Assembly (NCBI RefSeq): GCF_000949135.2 | Contig: NZ_JTAN02000017.1 | Span: 62,001-126,000, forward strand | From: Burkholderia sp. USMB20 | GTDB taxonomy: Bacteria > Pseudomonadota > Gammaproteobacteria > Burkholderiales > Burkholderiaceae | Direction of reading: 5' to 3' | Length of the DNA: 64,000 bases | In this document: piece after piece, positions 1-8,884 of the stretch | How positions within the stretch are numbered: the first letter of the stretch is position 1 | Layout: the number at the start of each line of letters is the position of its first letter | Notes under the pieces: generated by a model | The model's database searches: none | The model's input: the letters and a program-made list of their open reading frames with translations, nothing else | Told to the model about the DNA's origin: nothing | Translations under genes and position numbers: made by a program

Positions 1-598
1 CGAACTGGCCGCGCCCGCTCGCATCGCGTTCGCGCAGCGCCATCAGCACGCCGAGCGCCGCGTTCAGCCCGGTGACGAGATCGACGATCGGCACGCCGAC
101 GCGCAGCGGCGCGCCGCCCGCCTCGCCGTTTACGCTCATCAGCCCGGCCAGCGCCTGCACGGCCGCGTCGTAGCCGGGCAGGCCGCCGAGCGGGCCGTCC
201 GCGCCGAAGCCCGAGACGCGGCAATGGACGAGGCGCGGAAAGCGCGCGTGCAGCGTGTCGAAGCCGAGGCCCCAGCGCTCCATCGTGCCGATCTTGAAGT
301 TCTCGACCAGCGCATCGGCGTGCTCGAGCAGGCCGAGCAGCCGCTCGCGATCCGCCGGCTGCGTCAGGTCGAGCGCGATGCCGAGCTTGTTGCGGTTCAC
401 GCCGAGGAAATACGACGCCGTGTCGCCGTCGAACGGCGGCCCCCAGGTGCGCGTCTCGTCGCCCGACGGCGGTTCGACCTTGATCACCTCCGCGCCGTGG
501 TCGGCGAGGATCTGCGTCGCGTACGGGCCGCCCAGCACCCGCGACAGATCGATGATGCGCAACCCCGCCAACGCGCCCTGCTGCTTCAGTTCCGCCAT
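1..598 (-). CDS. CaiB/BaiF family CoA-transferase, C-terminus outside window
   Basis: This reverse-strand reading frame starts at an ATG at 598 and runs off the left edge without a stop, giving about 199 residues. The N-terminus reads MAELKQQGALAGLRIIDLSR, followed by GGPYATQILADHGAEVIKVE, the opening typical of class III CoA-transferases (CaiB/BaiF). Further on are NRNKLGIALDL and VENFKIGTMERWGLGFD, also typical of the family. Such enzymes move CoA between carboxylic acids, often in carnitine, oxalate or aromatic acid breakdown; the substrate cannot be told from this part. The catalytic Asp region (around residue 165-170) falls in the GYDAAVQALAGLMSVNGEAGG segment. An operator-promoter structure lies about 85-130 bases upstream. 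The family call is firm; the specific function is unknown. Confidence 0.93.
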   Translation of the reverse strand, partial: MAELKQQGALAGLRIIDLSRVLGGPYATQILADHGAEVIKVEPPSGDETRTWGPPFDGDTASYFLGVNRNKLGIALDLTQPADRERLLGLLEHADALVENFKIGTMERWGLGFDTLHARFPRLVHCRVSGFGADGPLGGLPGYDAAVQALAGLMSVNGEAGGAPLRVGVPIVDLVTGLNAALGVLMALRERDASGRGQF

Positions 599-682
599 GC
601 GTCTCGCTCCTGCTTCCGGTTGATCGGACCGCCGGTTCCACCGGGCCGACAGCGACGGCACGGCTTTCCGGATTCGAAGAAT

Positions 683-730
683 AATTCTTGCGTGTGAATT
701 TATATTCACACTCGCGAATTTCATTGTCAA
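683..730 (-). promoter_or_regulatory. Promoter and palindromic operator of the CoA-transferase gene
   Basis: On the reverse strand a perfect -35 TTGACA lies at 730-725. AT-rich -10 candidates lie at about 706-699 (AATATA or TATAAA, with 18-20 bp spacing). Over the -10 sits an inverted repeat: GTGTGAAT (692-699), four bases, then ATTCACAC (704-711). Outer arms also pair, AATTC at 683-687 with GAATT at 716-720, so the imperfect symmetry spans 683-720. Its placement across the promoter suggests a repressor site. The regulator is not in the window; GntR-type or IclR-type proteins often control such genes, but that is inference. Confidence 0.6.
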
Positions 731-870
731 GCAGGAGATGCCCCGGCGGCCGCGCCGAGAACGCGGCCGGCCGCAAGTCGGAACGACACCGAACGCTGGC
801 CGATTGCCGCGCCGGGCCGCGATTCGCTAAGCTGGCGGACGGTGCTCAACTGAAGAAAGACGGAGATTTC

Positions 871-1113
871 ATGAAACGCATGCTGCTCGCGGCCATCCTG
901 CTGGCGTCGACGCTGGGCGTCGCCCGCGCGCAAACCCAGACCTTCCATTTTGGCGAGGGACAATTACAGCCGCGGGCCGCCGCGCCGGTGGCACGACCCG
1001 CGCCGGTGCGCCCGCACGTGACGCCGCCGCATCACCACCGGCGTACCGTCCACAAGCAGCGCCACGGGCGGTCCGGAAAGCCGCCGCGCGCGGGGATCGA
1101 CACGCACGCGTGA
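871..1113 (+). CDS. Small secreted His/Pro/Arg-rich protein
   Basis: This 80-residue protein begins MKRMLLAAILLASTLGVARAQ, a clear Sec signal peptide with likely cleavage after AR-A at about residue 20. The mature part is short, basic and rich in proline, histidine and arginine, including a HHHRR stretch around residue 55. A GGAGA ribosome-binding site lies five bases before the ATG at 871, which decides this start over the longer frame upstream. I do not recognise a family. Similar short alanine/proline-rich secreted proteins are common in Burkholderia and usually lack a known role. Histidine richness could mean metal binding, but nothing else supports that. Confidence 0.6.
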   Translation: MKRMLLAAILLASTLGVARAQTQTFHFGEGQLQPRAAAPVARPAPVRPHVTPPHHHRRTVHKQRHGRSGKPPRAGIDTHA

Positions 1114-1258
1114 GGTGATCCGCGTTGCGCGCGGCAACGCACGGAACTCTCACGAACGGCCGGTATGATCGGCGCGGCGGCTTGCATGCCGTCGTGCCCG
1201 GCGGTCGGCCGACGTGCATTTCCCTTCACGATTGAGCACCAGTTTTGTTTTGCCGAAC

Positions 1259-1687
1259 ATGAATACCGGGCCGGATACCGTCGTCAGCATCAAGGAACGC
1301 GCCACGATCGTGTGCCGCCAGCGCAGCAGCGTGCTGCTGGTCGCCCGTACCGCGGCGCGCTGGTCGCTGCCGGGCGGCACGATCCGGCGCGGCGAGACGC
1401 CGCTCGAGGCCGCGCAGCGGGAACTGGCGGAGGAAACGCGGCTGGAGGGGCTCGCGCTCGACTACGCGGTGCAATTCGGCGGCCTCACGAAGCTCCATCA
1501 CGTGTTCGTGGCCGACGTGCCGAAACACCTGACGCCACGCGCGAGCAACGAGATCGCACGCTGCAAGTGGTTCGACGTCGAGCGGCTGGAGACGCTGCGT
1601 GCGAGCGTGCCGACCCGCAAGATCATCGAGCTGCTGCACCTCGACCGCTTTTCCGCGCTCGCGGACGGGCCGCCTCGCTCGCGCTGA
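1259..1687 (+). CDS. Nudix hydrolase
   Basis: The 142-residue protein carries a complete Nudix box at residues 40-62: G40, E46, then REL-AEE at 54-59, fitting GX5EX7REUXEEXGU. The box binds the divalent metal and catalyses hydrolysis of a nucleoside diphosphate linked to another group. The substrate is not evident. The preceding WSLPGG motif and a compact single-domain length are typical of stand-alone Nudix enzymes. The chosen ATG at 1259 gives MNTGPDTVVSIKERATIV; a longer frame from 1214 adds 15 unconvincing residues. The gene converges with the phosphatase-like gene, whose stop lies 16 bases away. Confidence 0.9.
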   Translation: MNTGPDTVVSIKERATIVCRQRSSVLLVARTAARWSLPGGTIRRGETPLEAAQRELAEETRLEGLALDYAVQFGGLTKLHHVFVADVPKHLTPRASNEIARCKWFDVERLETLRASVPTRKIIELLHLDRFSALADGPPRSR

Positions 1688-1702
1688 ACCGGCCCGCGCG
1701 GC

Positions 1703-2029
1703 TCACGCGCGCAGCAATGGCCCGGCCTTGCGCTCGAGCAGTGCGACCAGCTCGGGCTGCATGTAGGCGTAGCGATCGGGGATGTCGAGACAGACGATCT
1801 TCTTGTGCTTCAGCCGGGCGCCGAATCGGGCGTGCAGCTTCGCCTGGTGCGCGCGTTCCATCACGAACACGATCTCGGCCCATTCGAGTTGTTCCGCGGA
1901 CAGACGCGTTTCCGCGTCGGGCGCGAGGCCCGCGGAGTCGGTTTCGACGCCCGGCCACGCGGCGAACACCGCCTCGGCCGTCGGGCTGCGCAGCCGATTG
2001 CGGCTGCAGATGAACAGGGCGCGTGTCAT
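1703..2029 (-). CDS. Low-molecular-weight protein-tyrosine-phosphatase-like protein
   Basis: The 108-residue protein opens with MTRALFICSRNRLRSPTAE, which contains the P-loop CX5RS with Cys8 as nucleophile and Arg14 for phosphate binding. A likely general-acid segment DIPD lies at residues 82-85, as in low-molecular-weight phosphatases. It is shorter than the usual 145-160 residues of this family and matches the compact branch often annotated simply as phosphotyrosine protein phosphatase. The physiological substrate is unknown. It is encoded next to a DUF1993 gene, 36 bases away on the same strand. Confidence 0.85.
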   Translation of the reverse strand: MTRALFICSRNRLRSPTAEAVFAAWPGVETDSAGLAPDAETRLSAEQLEWAEIVFVMERAHQAKLHARFGARLKHKKIVCLDIPDRYAYMQPELVALLERKAGPLLRA

Positions 2030-2065
2030 GCCGGTGCGCGGCGGCGGGATCGTCCGCTCAATCGT

Positions 2066-2638
2066 TCAACCCTGCGGAATCGTGCCGGGCCGCACGTAGG
2101 CCAGCATGTGCGGCACGTAGTCGGCCTTGCCGAGCTCGACGCCGTGATGGCGCAGGATCGCGTACGCCGCAATCGAATGAAAATAGAACTGCGGCAGCGC
2201 CCAGTCGCGCACGTACTGTTCGCCCGTCATGTCGAACGCGATGCCGTTCGGCAGTGCGAGCGCGACCGGCAGCGCGGCGCCGCCGTCGAGGGCGTCGGGC
2301 GCGAGTTCGCCGAGGAACGCGATCGTGCCGGCGAGGATGCCCTGTGCGTCGCCCAGCGTGCCGGGCTGCGCATCGGCATGCCAGCCGGCTTCCCGCAACG
2401 CCAGCAGCGCGTCCGGCAGCGGTTCGCCGCGCAGCCGGTAGACGGGTTCCATCGCCTGGAAGCACGAAAACCGCACCTGCGCCGCAAGCGGATACATGTC
2501 GGGTGCGAGCTTCAGTGCGAGCACCGCATCGGGCGCGTCGCCGGCGGCCTGCCGGTGCGCCACGGCCTTGTCGAGCCACGCGGATTGCGCGCGCAGCATC
2601 TGGGTGAACGTTGGAACGAGAAGTTGAGTCGGTGACAT
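2066..2638 (-). CDS. DUF1993 domain-containing protein
   Basis: This 190-residue protein (MSPTQLLVPTFTQMLRAQSA at the N-terminus) matches the DUF1993 family throughout: an all-helical DinB-like fold with conserved motifs such as LAPDMYPLAAQVRF and the C-terminal QFYFHSIAAYAILRHHGVELGK. Members occur widely in proteobacteria and have no defined biochemical role; the DinB-like fold often binds a metal through histidines, and HH is present near the C-terminus. A GGAGGG ribosome-binding site lies eight bases before the ATG at 2638. The upstream continuation of the frame is not coding. Confidence 0.88.
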   Translation of the reverse strand: MSPTQLLVPTFTQMLRAQSAWLDKAVAHRQAAGDAPDAVLALKLAPDMYPLAAQVRFSCFQAMEPVYRLRGEPLPDALLALREAGWHADAQPGTLGDAQGILAGTIAFLGELAPDALDGGAALPVALALPNGIAFDMTGEQYVRDWALPQFYFHSIAAYAILRHHGVELGKADYVPHMLAYVRPGTIPQG

Positions 2639-2766
2639 CCATGCCCTCCGGTGGGTCGTTCGCGCCACGACATCGATGCCGGGGCAGCATCCGTATTCTG
2701 CCGTAGCGGACGGTTCGACGCGAAACCGGTGGCGTATCGCACGACCGACCCGTGGGGCCTGATGGG

Positions 2767-3228
2767 TCAGGGCTTGCCGTGGCGTGCGAGGAACCGGTCG
2801 AGCTGCGACGCGAACGCCTTGCCGTCGCGTGCGCTGAACGGGGCCGGCCCGCCCGTATCGATGCCCGCGCTGCGCAGCTGATCCATCATCGCGCGCGTCG
2901 ACAGGCGCTCCTCGATGTTCTCGCGGCTGAACCAGTTGCCGCGCGGGTCGAGCGCATGCGCGCCCTTGTCGAGGACGGCGGCGGCCAGCGGGATGTCGGC
3001 GGTGATCACGAGATCGCCGGCTGCCGCGAGCTCGACGATCCGCGCATCGGCCACGTCGAAGCCGGCAGGCACCTGCAGCGCCTTGATGAACGGCGACGGC
3101 GGCGTGCGCAGGAACTGGTTCGCGACCAGCGTCACGCAGATCTCGGCACGACGCGCGGCGCGAAACAGCATGTCCTTGATGACGGCGGGACACGCGTCGG
3201 CATCGACGAGTACTTGCATGGCAGGCAT
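2767..3228 (-). CDS. yaiI: YaiI/YqxD family protein (UPF0178)
   Basis: The 153-residue protein begins [20 protein letters not shown] and contains the family signatures [31 protein letters not shown] and [12 protein letters not shown]. This is the UPF0178 (DUF188) family, related to PIN/NYN-like nuclease folds. Conserved acidic residues (Asp8, Asp10 and the ADIP aspartate) could bind metal, but no function is established. Length matches the family. It is a single-gene unit between the DUF1993 gene and the VWA gene of the cobalt-chelatase operon. Confidence 0.93.
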   Translation of the reverse strand: MPAMQVLVDADACPAVIKDMLFRAARRAEICVTLVANQFLRTPPSPFIKALQVPAGFDVADARIVELAAAGDLVITADIPLAAAVLDKGAHALDPRGNWFSRENIEERLSTRAMMDQLRSAGIDTGGPAPFSARDGKAFASQLDRFLARHGKP

Positions 3229-3303
3229 TCCGGTGAGTAGAAACGGCGATCATAGCGCAGCGCCGGCAATCGACCCGCCCGGCCCGCGCGCCCGATCACC
3301 GGA

Positions 3304-3912
3304 TCAGCCGGCCAGCCCTGGGCACAGCGACGCGGCCGTCATCCATTGCGCGCCCCATGCATCGGCGAGCCGCCTGCCCTGCCCGATCCGCACCGCTGCA
3401 TCGTCGAAATCGACGAACACGACGTGATCGGCGGCCGCCGGTTTCGGCGGTATTTCGCGCGTGCGTCCGTCGGACAGCACCCACAGCCAGCGCTGCTGGT
3501 CCGGCGTGCGCCGTGCGGCGCCGGCGAGCAAGTGCGCGGCGGCCGCGATGCCGTCCGCAAGCGGCGTGCCGCCGCCGCCGTCCACCGGCTCGAGCCAGCG
3601 CGCATTCCACCAGCGCGGCACGGCCGGGCCGAAGCGCCGCGCGGCGCCGTTGCCGCCGAAACAGATCAGCGCGGTTGCCACGCGGTCGCGCGCGGCCTGG
3701 TCGAAGTACGCGACGATCAGCCCTTTCGCGAGCGCGAGCCGTTCGTGCGACAGCATCGACGCCGAACAGTCGAGCACGAAGCAATGGAGTGCGCGCGGCG
3801 TGCCGGCCTGCTTGCGAAAACGCAGGTGGTCGGCGTGCAGCGGGCCGCCGCGCTTCGCGGCGAGCGTCGCCGGCCATGCAACGGCCGTGCCGGCACGCAC
3901 CGTACCCGGCAC
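3304..3912 (-). CDS. VWA domain protein, ChlD/BchD C-terminal-like cobalt chelatase partner
   Basis: The protein reads AVAWPATLAAKRGG then LHCFVLDCSASMLSHERLALAKG, a von Willebrand A domain with a DxSxS metal-ion site (Asp-Cys-Ser-Ala-Ser). It continues with DGGGGTPLADGI and LWVLSDGRT, as in the C-terminal domain of magnesium/cobalt chelatase D subunits. It lacks the AAA+ N-terminal half of full ChlD, so it is a short partner for the ATPase encoded just upstream. No ATG fits. I chose GTG at 3912; a CTG at 3984 overlapping the ATPase stop would add 24 residues. It ends the operon transporter-cobW-cobN-ATPase-VWA and probably helps CobN insert cobalt. Confidence 0.8.
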   Translation of the reverse strand: MPGTVRAGTAVAWPATLAAKRGGPLHADHLRFRKQAGTPRALHCFVLDCSASMLSHERLALAKGLIVAYFDQAARDRVATALICFGGNGAARRFGPAVPRWWNARWLEPVDGGGGTPLADGIAAAAHLLAGAARRTPDQQRWLWVLSDGRTREIPPKPAAADHVVFVDFDDAAVRIGQGRRLADAWGAQWMTAASLCPGLAG

Positions 3913-3980
3913 GCGCGCGGCAGCGCCTGGCAGCCATCGAGGACCGCGAACGGTGTTCGCGGCGGCGTCGGCTCGATGGC

Positions 3981-5069
3981 TCAGCGTTTTTTTAGCGGCA
4001 GCGGCACCACGCCTTTCACGTCGCGCAGTCCAGCAGGCTCGGGCGGCAGGTAGCCCCAGTCGCCTTGCGACGCCGTTGCATCGTTGCGTGCCGCGCCCGG
4101 TCGATGATCGGGCTGCCGGTGCAGGTCCGGCGGCGCAGGGTCGTCGTGGTCGCCGCCGCCCTCTGCATTCGACTGCGATGCGCCCGACGACGGCGGCGCA
4201 CCCGCATGACGCCGATGCCGCAGCACCGCGTCGGCCACGCGTTCGACATGGGACACCGTCACCGCGTCGGCCTGTTCCAGCGCCGCGAGCGCGCGCGCGG
4301 CGCGCAGCATCACGAGGTCGGCGCGCAGGCCGTCGACGGCCGCGTCGATGCACAGCGCGCTGACGCGCGCGTGAACCACATCGTCGAAATCCAGCGTCGA
4401 CAACTTTGCCCGCGCCGCGTGGATGCGGTCGCGGAGGTCGCGCTGTGCAGTCGCGTGACGTGCGCGAAACGCATCCGGATCGAGATCGAACGCGAGGCGC
4501 GCCTTCACGATCTGCTCGCGCTGCGCGGCGTCGAAGCAGTTCGCGAGTTCGACCATCAGCCCGAAGCGGTCGAGCAATTGCGGGCGCAGTTCGCCTTCCT
4601 CGGGGTTCATCGTGCCGACCAGCACGAAGCGCGCGTCGTGCGCATGCGACACGCCATCGCGCTCGACCACGTTCACGCCGCTCGCGGCGACGTCGAGCAG
4701 CGTATCGACGAGCCCGTCGGCGAGCAGGTTCACCTCGTCGACGTACAGCACGCCGCGATGCGCGCGCGCGAGCAGGCCCGGCCGGAAGCGCACGCCGTTT
4801 TCGGCGAGCGCATGCGCGAGATCGAGCGTGCCCGTGACCTGCTCGTCGCTCGCCGACAGCGGCAGCGTGACGAATGCCCCTTCGGGCAGCAGTTCGGCGA
4901 GCGCGCGTGCGGCGGTCGATTTCGCGGTGCCGCGCGGCCCGCTGACGAGCACGCCGCCGAGCGACGGGTCGATCGCCGCGAGCAGCAGCGCCTGCTGCAG
5001 CGGTTGCTGCGCGACCAGCGCCGCGAACGGGAATACCGCGCGTGCGTGCTGCGTCGTCGGATCGGTCAT
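3981..5069 (-). CDS. ChlI/BchI-type AAA+ ATPase, cobalt chelatase subunit
   Basis: The 362-residue protein (from MTDPTTQHARAV) is an AAA+ ATPase. It has Walker A GPRGTAKST near residue 43, Walker B GVLYVDEVNLL, sensor LVGTMNPEEGELRPQLLDRFGL and an arginine-finger region, all as in BchI/ChlI. Its C-terminal 70 residues are a low-complexity Ser/Gly/Asp/Pro-rich linker ending in KGVVPLPLKKR. It probably powers cobalt insertion by CobN, in place of the CobS/CobT pair of some aerobic pathways. The ATG at 5069 overlaps the cobN stop by four bases, showing translational coupling. The frame extends further upstream but overlaps cobN. Confidence 0.88.
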   Translation of the reverse strand: MTDPTTQHARAVFPFAALVAQQPLQQALLLAAIDPSLGGVLVSGPRGTAKSTAARALAELLPEGAFVTLPLSASDEQVTGTLDLAHALAENGVRFRPGLLARAHRGVLYVDEVNLLADGLVDTLLDVAASGVNVVERDGVSHAHDARFVLVGTMNPEEGELRPQLLDRFGLMVELANCFDAAQREQIVKARLAFDLDPDAFRARHATAQRDLRDRIHAARAKLSTLDFDDVVHARVSALCIDAAVDGLRADLVMLRAARALAALEQADAVTVSHVERVADAVLRHRRHAGAPPSSGASQSNAEGGGDHDDPAPPDLHRQPDHRPGAARNDATASQGDWGYLPPEPAGLRDVKGVVPLPLKKR

Positions 5070-8000
5070 CGCCGTCCTCCTTCCTGAAGTTGTTCGCTGT
5101 CGAGCCAGACCGCTTCGATCCGCTCGCGATAGTCGCCCGGCTGCTGCCACAGCCCGCGCTGCATCGCTTCGACGAAGCGTTCGCAGATGCCGTGCAGCGC
5201 CTTCGGGTTGTGGCGTTCGAGGAACGCGCGCGTGTCGTCGTCGAACAGGTACGCGTCGGCGACGAGCGCGTACTGGTGATCCGACAACACGCGCGCGGTC
5301 GCGTCATAGCCGTACAGGTAGTCGACGGTCGCGGCCATTTCGGCCGCGCCCTTGTAGCCATGGCGCTTCACGCCGTCGAGCCATTTCGGATTGACGACGC
5401 GCGAGCGGATCACGCGCGCGATCTCCTCGCGCAGCGTGCGCATCTTCGGCGCGGCCGGGTTCGCATGGTCGCCGTGATAGATGCTCGGCTGCTGCCCGGA
5501 CAGGTGCCGCACGGCCGCCGTCATCCCGCCCTGGAACTGGTAGTAGTCGTTCGAATCGAGGATGTCGTGTTCGCGGCTGTCCTGGTTCTGCACGACCACG
5601 TCGATCGTCGCGAGCCGCTCGCCGAACACGTCGGGCGCGGACTCGCCCGCGCTGTTCTGCGCGTATGCGTGGCCGCCCCACTGGCGGTACGCATCGGCGA
5701 GATCGGCGTCGCTCTGCCAGCGGCGCTGGTCGATCAGGTCCTGCAGGCCGGCGCCGTAGCTGCCCGGCCGTGCGCCGAACACGCGCCAGCCGGCACGGCG
5801 TCGCGCTTCGTCCGGCGCCACGCCCCGCTCGATCCACGTTGCGCGTTCGCGCTCGACGCGCGCACGGATCGGGTTCAGAGCCTCCGGCTCGTCGAGCGCG
5901 GCAACGGCCTGCACGGCGGCGTCGAACAGGTGCATCAGGTTCGGGAACGCGTCGCGGAAGAAGCCGGACACGCGCAGCGTCACATCGATGCGCGGCCGGT
6001 CGAAGATCTCGATCGGCAGGATCTCGAAGTCGGTCACGCGATGGCTGCCGTGCGCCCATTTCGGCCGCACGCCGAGGAGCGCGAACGCCTGCGCGATGTC
6101 GTCGCCGCCGGTGCGCATCGTGGCCGTCCCCCAGACCGACAGCCCGATCGCGCGCGGATAGTCGCCGTGATCCTGCAGATGACGTTCGATCAGCTGCTGC
6201 GCGGATTTCAGCCCGAGCGACCACGCGGCCTGCGTCGGCACCGCGCGCGTATCGACCGAATAGAAGTTGCGGCCCGTCGGCAGCACGTCGGGGCGGCCAC
6301 GCGACGGCGAGCCGCTCGGCCCCGGCGGCACGAAGCGGCCGTCGAGCCCGCGCAGCAGCTGGCGCAGTTCCTCGCCGCCGCACGCGTCGAGCGCGGGCAT
6401 CAGCGCCGCGCGCACACGTTCGATGACGGCGAGCGTGTGCGGCCAGTCGCCGGGCGGCGTCGTGCCGATCCCGGAAGCGCCGGACGTGCCGGCCGCGCAC
6501 ACGCCGTCGAGCCACTGCTGCGCGAGCCGTTCGAGCCGCTCGCGCGTGTCGCCCGCATGGCGCCACGGCGATGTGTCGAGCGCCTGCAGCACGGCCGGCC
6601 GCGGGCCCGTCCACGGCGCGGCCCAGTCGGCCGCGAGCGGATCGAAATCGTCGCCGAGCGCGAGATCGCGCGCGAGCGCGCCGATCAGCCCCGCACGTTC
6701 GCCCTTGCCGTCGCCGACCGGAAAGCGCGCGAGCGCGAGCAGCGTGTCGCGGCGCTGCCGGTCGGCCGGCGACGCGCCGAACACATGCAGCCCGTCGCGA
6801 ATCTGCGCTTCCTTCAATTCGCACAGCCACGCGTCGACGCGCGTCAGCAGCGCATCTTCGTCGCCCGCATCGCGCGGCGGCGACACGCTCAGTTCGTCGT
6901 GCAGCCGGTGTTCGGCGATCGTCGCGAGGATCGTCTTGCGCAGCAGCTTCGCGCGCCGCGCATCGACCATCAGCGCCTCGTAGTATTCGTCGACCTGCCG
7001 TTCGAGATCCTGCAGCGGGCCGTAGTTTTCCGCGCGCGTGAGCGGCGGCATCAGGTGATCGATGATCACCGCCTGCGCGCGGCGCTTCGCCTGGCTGCCC
7101 TCGCCCGGATCGTTGACGATGAACGGATACAGGTGCGGCAGCGGCCCGAGCGTCAGGTCGGGCCAGCACGCGTCGGACAGCGCGACGCTCTTGCCCGGCA
7201 GCCATTCGAGGTTGCCGTGCTTGCCGAGGTGGATGACCGCGTCGATGCCGAACGCATCGCGCAGCCAGAAATAGAACGCGAGGTACGCGTGCGGCGGCAC
7301 GAGATCCGCGTCGTGGTAGCTCGCATAGTCGTTCTCGCCGCGCGAACGCGACGGCTGGATGCCGACGAACACGTTGCCCGCGCGCCAACCGGCGATCGTG
7401 AAGCGCCCCTGCCGCAGCGTCGGATCGGCTTCGGGCGGGCCCCAGCGTGCGTTCAGCGCGTCGCGCACGGCGGCCGGCAGCCGCGCGAAATGCGCGACAT
7501 AATCGGCCAGCGCGAAACTCTGGAACGCCGGGCGCAATGCGCGCACGGCCGGGTCGTTGGTCACGCCTTCGGTGAGCCGCGCGATCAGCGCGTCGCCGTC
7601 GGCCGGCAGGTCGGCCACGCTATAGCCCGCGTCGCGCAGCGCCGCCAGCACGCGCAGCGCGGACGCCGGCGTGTCGAGCCCGACGCCGTTGCCGATCCGC
7701 CCTTCGCTTTGCGGATAGTTCGCGAGGATCAGCGCGATGCGCTTGTCGGCAGGGTCGAGCGTGCGCAGCCGGCACCAGCCGCGCGCGAGCGCCGCGACGA
7801 ACGCGATCCGCTCGGCGTCCGGCTGGTAGCGCACGACGTCGACTTCGGTGTGCGGACAACGATATGCCAGCCCCTTGAAGCTCACCGCGCGGGTGACGAT
7901 GCGCCCGTCGACCTCGGGCAACGCGATGTGCATCGCGATGTCGCGCGCATGCAGGCCCTGGTTGTCGGCCACCCACGCGTCGCGGTTGCCGCCGGACAGG

Positions 8001-8878
8001 ATCACCTGCAGCACCGGCGCGTCGCCGGCGAGCACGTCGGGCTCGGGGCTGTCGATCGCGCCGGCCGCGAAGGCCGTGGTGTTCAGCACGAGCGCGACAC
8101 CGTGCGTGTCGCACAGCCGCGTGATGACCTCGCGGCTTACGGCATCCTTCAATGACGTGACGGTGATCGGCAGCGGATTGAGCCCTTCGCGCACGAGCGC
8201 ATCGGCCAGCGCGTCGAACACGGCGGTGTTCGCGGCCTGCCAGTGCGCGCGATAGAACAGGATCGCGACGACGGGCGCGCCGGGCGTCCAGCGCGGACGC
8301 CAGTCGTCGACGCTCGCCGGGTCGCGCGCCGGGTGATACAGCGCGGCGGCCGGCAGCGGGCGCGGCAGCTCGGGTTCGTCGCCGACCCCGAGCGTATGGA
8401 ACGCGATGCTGCGCAGCAACGCTTCGGCGTTGTGCATCCCGCCTTCGCGCAGATAGCGCCACCACAACCGGCACAGGTCCGGTGCGACCGTGCTCTTCGC
8501 GACGAGGTTCGGATCTTCCTGCAGGTCGCCCGAGAACATCGCGAGCTGCTGCCTGCGTTTCGACGCGAGCGACACGGCCTGTTCGATCCCGTACGGCCAG
8601 TACGCTTCGCCGCCCAGATGATCGATCACGACCGTCTTCGCGTGACGCAGCACGTCATCGACATAGAAATCGACCGACGCCGGCTGCCGCAGGAACGTGA
8701 CGTTCGCGAGCCGCACGCTCGGAAAGCCGGCCGGCAGCCTCGGCACGACGCTGGCCAGCAGCGACAGCGTCGTGTCGGCCGAGCTCAGGATCACGATGTC
8801 GGCCGGCTGCTGGTCGATCCGGACGACACCCTGCGTATCGTCGACGAAGCCGCCCGGCGTGGTGCGCAGCAGATGCAT
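5066..8878 (-). CDS. cobN: Cobaltochelatase large subunit CobN
   Basis: This 1270-residue protein is the large subunit that binds hydrogenobyrinic acid a,c-diamide and inserts Co2+. Family hallmarks include VIDHLGGEAYWPYGIEQ near the N-terminus, VILSGGNRDAW, HLGKHGNLEWLPGKSVALSD, RTGGDDIAQA, and the C-terminal GMTAAVRHLSGQQP and KWLDGVKRHGYKGAAE. Length agrees with CobN (about 1240-1280). It lies six bases after cobW and overlaps the ATPase gene by four bases, so the proteins are probably made together. The operon begins with a B12 riboswitch and would be repressed by adenosylcobalamin. Confidence 0.96.
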   Translation of the reverse strand: MHLLRTTPGGFVDDTQGVVRIDQQPADIVILSSADTTLSLLASVVPRLPAGFPSVRLANVTFLRQPASVDFYVDDVLRHAKTVVIDHLGGEAYWPYGIEQAVSLASKRRQQLAMFSGDLQEDPNLVAKSTVAPDLCRLWWRYLREGGMHNAEALLRSIAFHTLGVGDEPELPRPLPAAALYHPARDPASVDDWRPRWTPGAPVVAILFYRAHWQAANTAVFDALADALVREGLNPLPITVTSLKDAVSREVITRLCDTHGVALVLNTTAFAAGAIDSPEPDVLAGDAPVLQVILSGGNRDAWVADNQGLHARDIAMHIALPEVDGRIVTRAVSFKGLAYRCPHTEVDVVRYQPDAERIAFVAALARGWCRLRTLDPADKRIALILANYPQSEGRIGNGVGLDTPASALRVLAALRDAGYSVADLPADGDALIARLTEGVTNDPAVRALRPAFQSFALADYVAHFARLPAAVRDALNARWGPPEADPTLRQGRFTIAGWRAGNVFVGIQPSRSRGENDYASYHDADLVPPHAYLAFYFWLRDAFGIDAVIHLGKHGNLEWLPGKSVALSDACWPDLTLGPLPHLYPFIVNDPGEGSQAKRRAQAVIIDHLMPPLTRAENYGPLQDLERQVDEYYEALMVDARRAKLLRKTILATIAEHRLHDELSVSPPRDAGDEDALLTRVDAWLCELKEAQIRDGLHVFGASPADRQRRDTLLALARFPVGDGKGERAGLIGALARDLALGDDFDPLAADWAAPWTGPRPAVLQALDTSPWRHAGDTRERLERLAQQWLDGVCAAGTSGASGIGTTPPGDWPHTLAVIERVRAALMPALDACGGEELRQLLRGLDGRFVPPGPSGSPSRGRPDVLPTGRNFYSVDTRAVPTQAAWSLGLKSAQQLIERHLQDHGDYPRAIGLSVWGTATMRTGGDDIAQAFALLGVRPKWAHGSHRVTDFEILPIEIFDRPRIDVTLRVSGFFRDAFPNLMHLFDAAVQAVAALDEPEALNPIRARVERERATWIERGVAPDEARRRAGWRVFGARPGSYGAGLQDLIDQRRWQSDADLADAYRQWGGHAYAQNSAGESAPDVFGERLATIDVVVQNQDSREHDILDSNDYYQFQGGMTAAVRHLSGQQPSIYHGDHANPAAPKMRTLREEIARVIRSRVVNPKWLDGVKRHGYKGAAEMAATVDYLYGYDATARVLSDHQYALVADAYLFDDDTRAFLERHNPKALHGICERFVEAMQRGLWQQPGDYRERIEAVWLDSEQLQEGGRR

Positions 8879-8884
8879 CGTGCG

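Noticed and set aside
5042-8155. A 1037-codon forward frame
   Set aside because: Antisense shadow of cobN with low-complexity Arg-rich composition and no motif.
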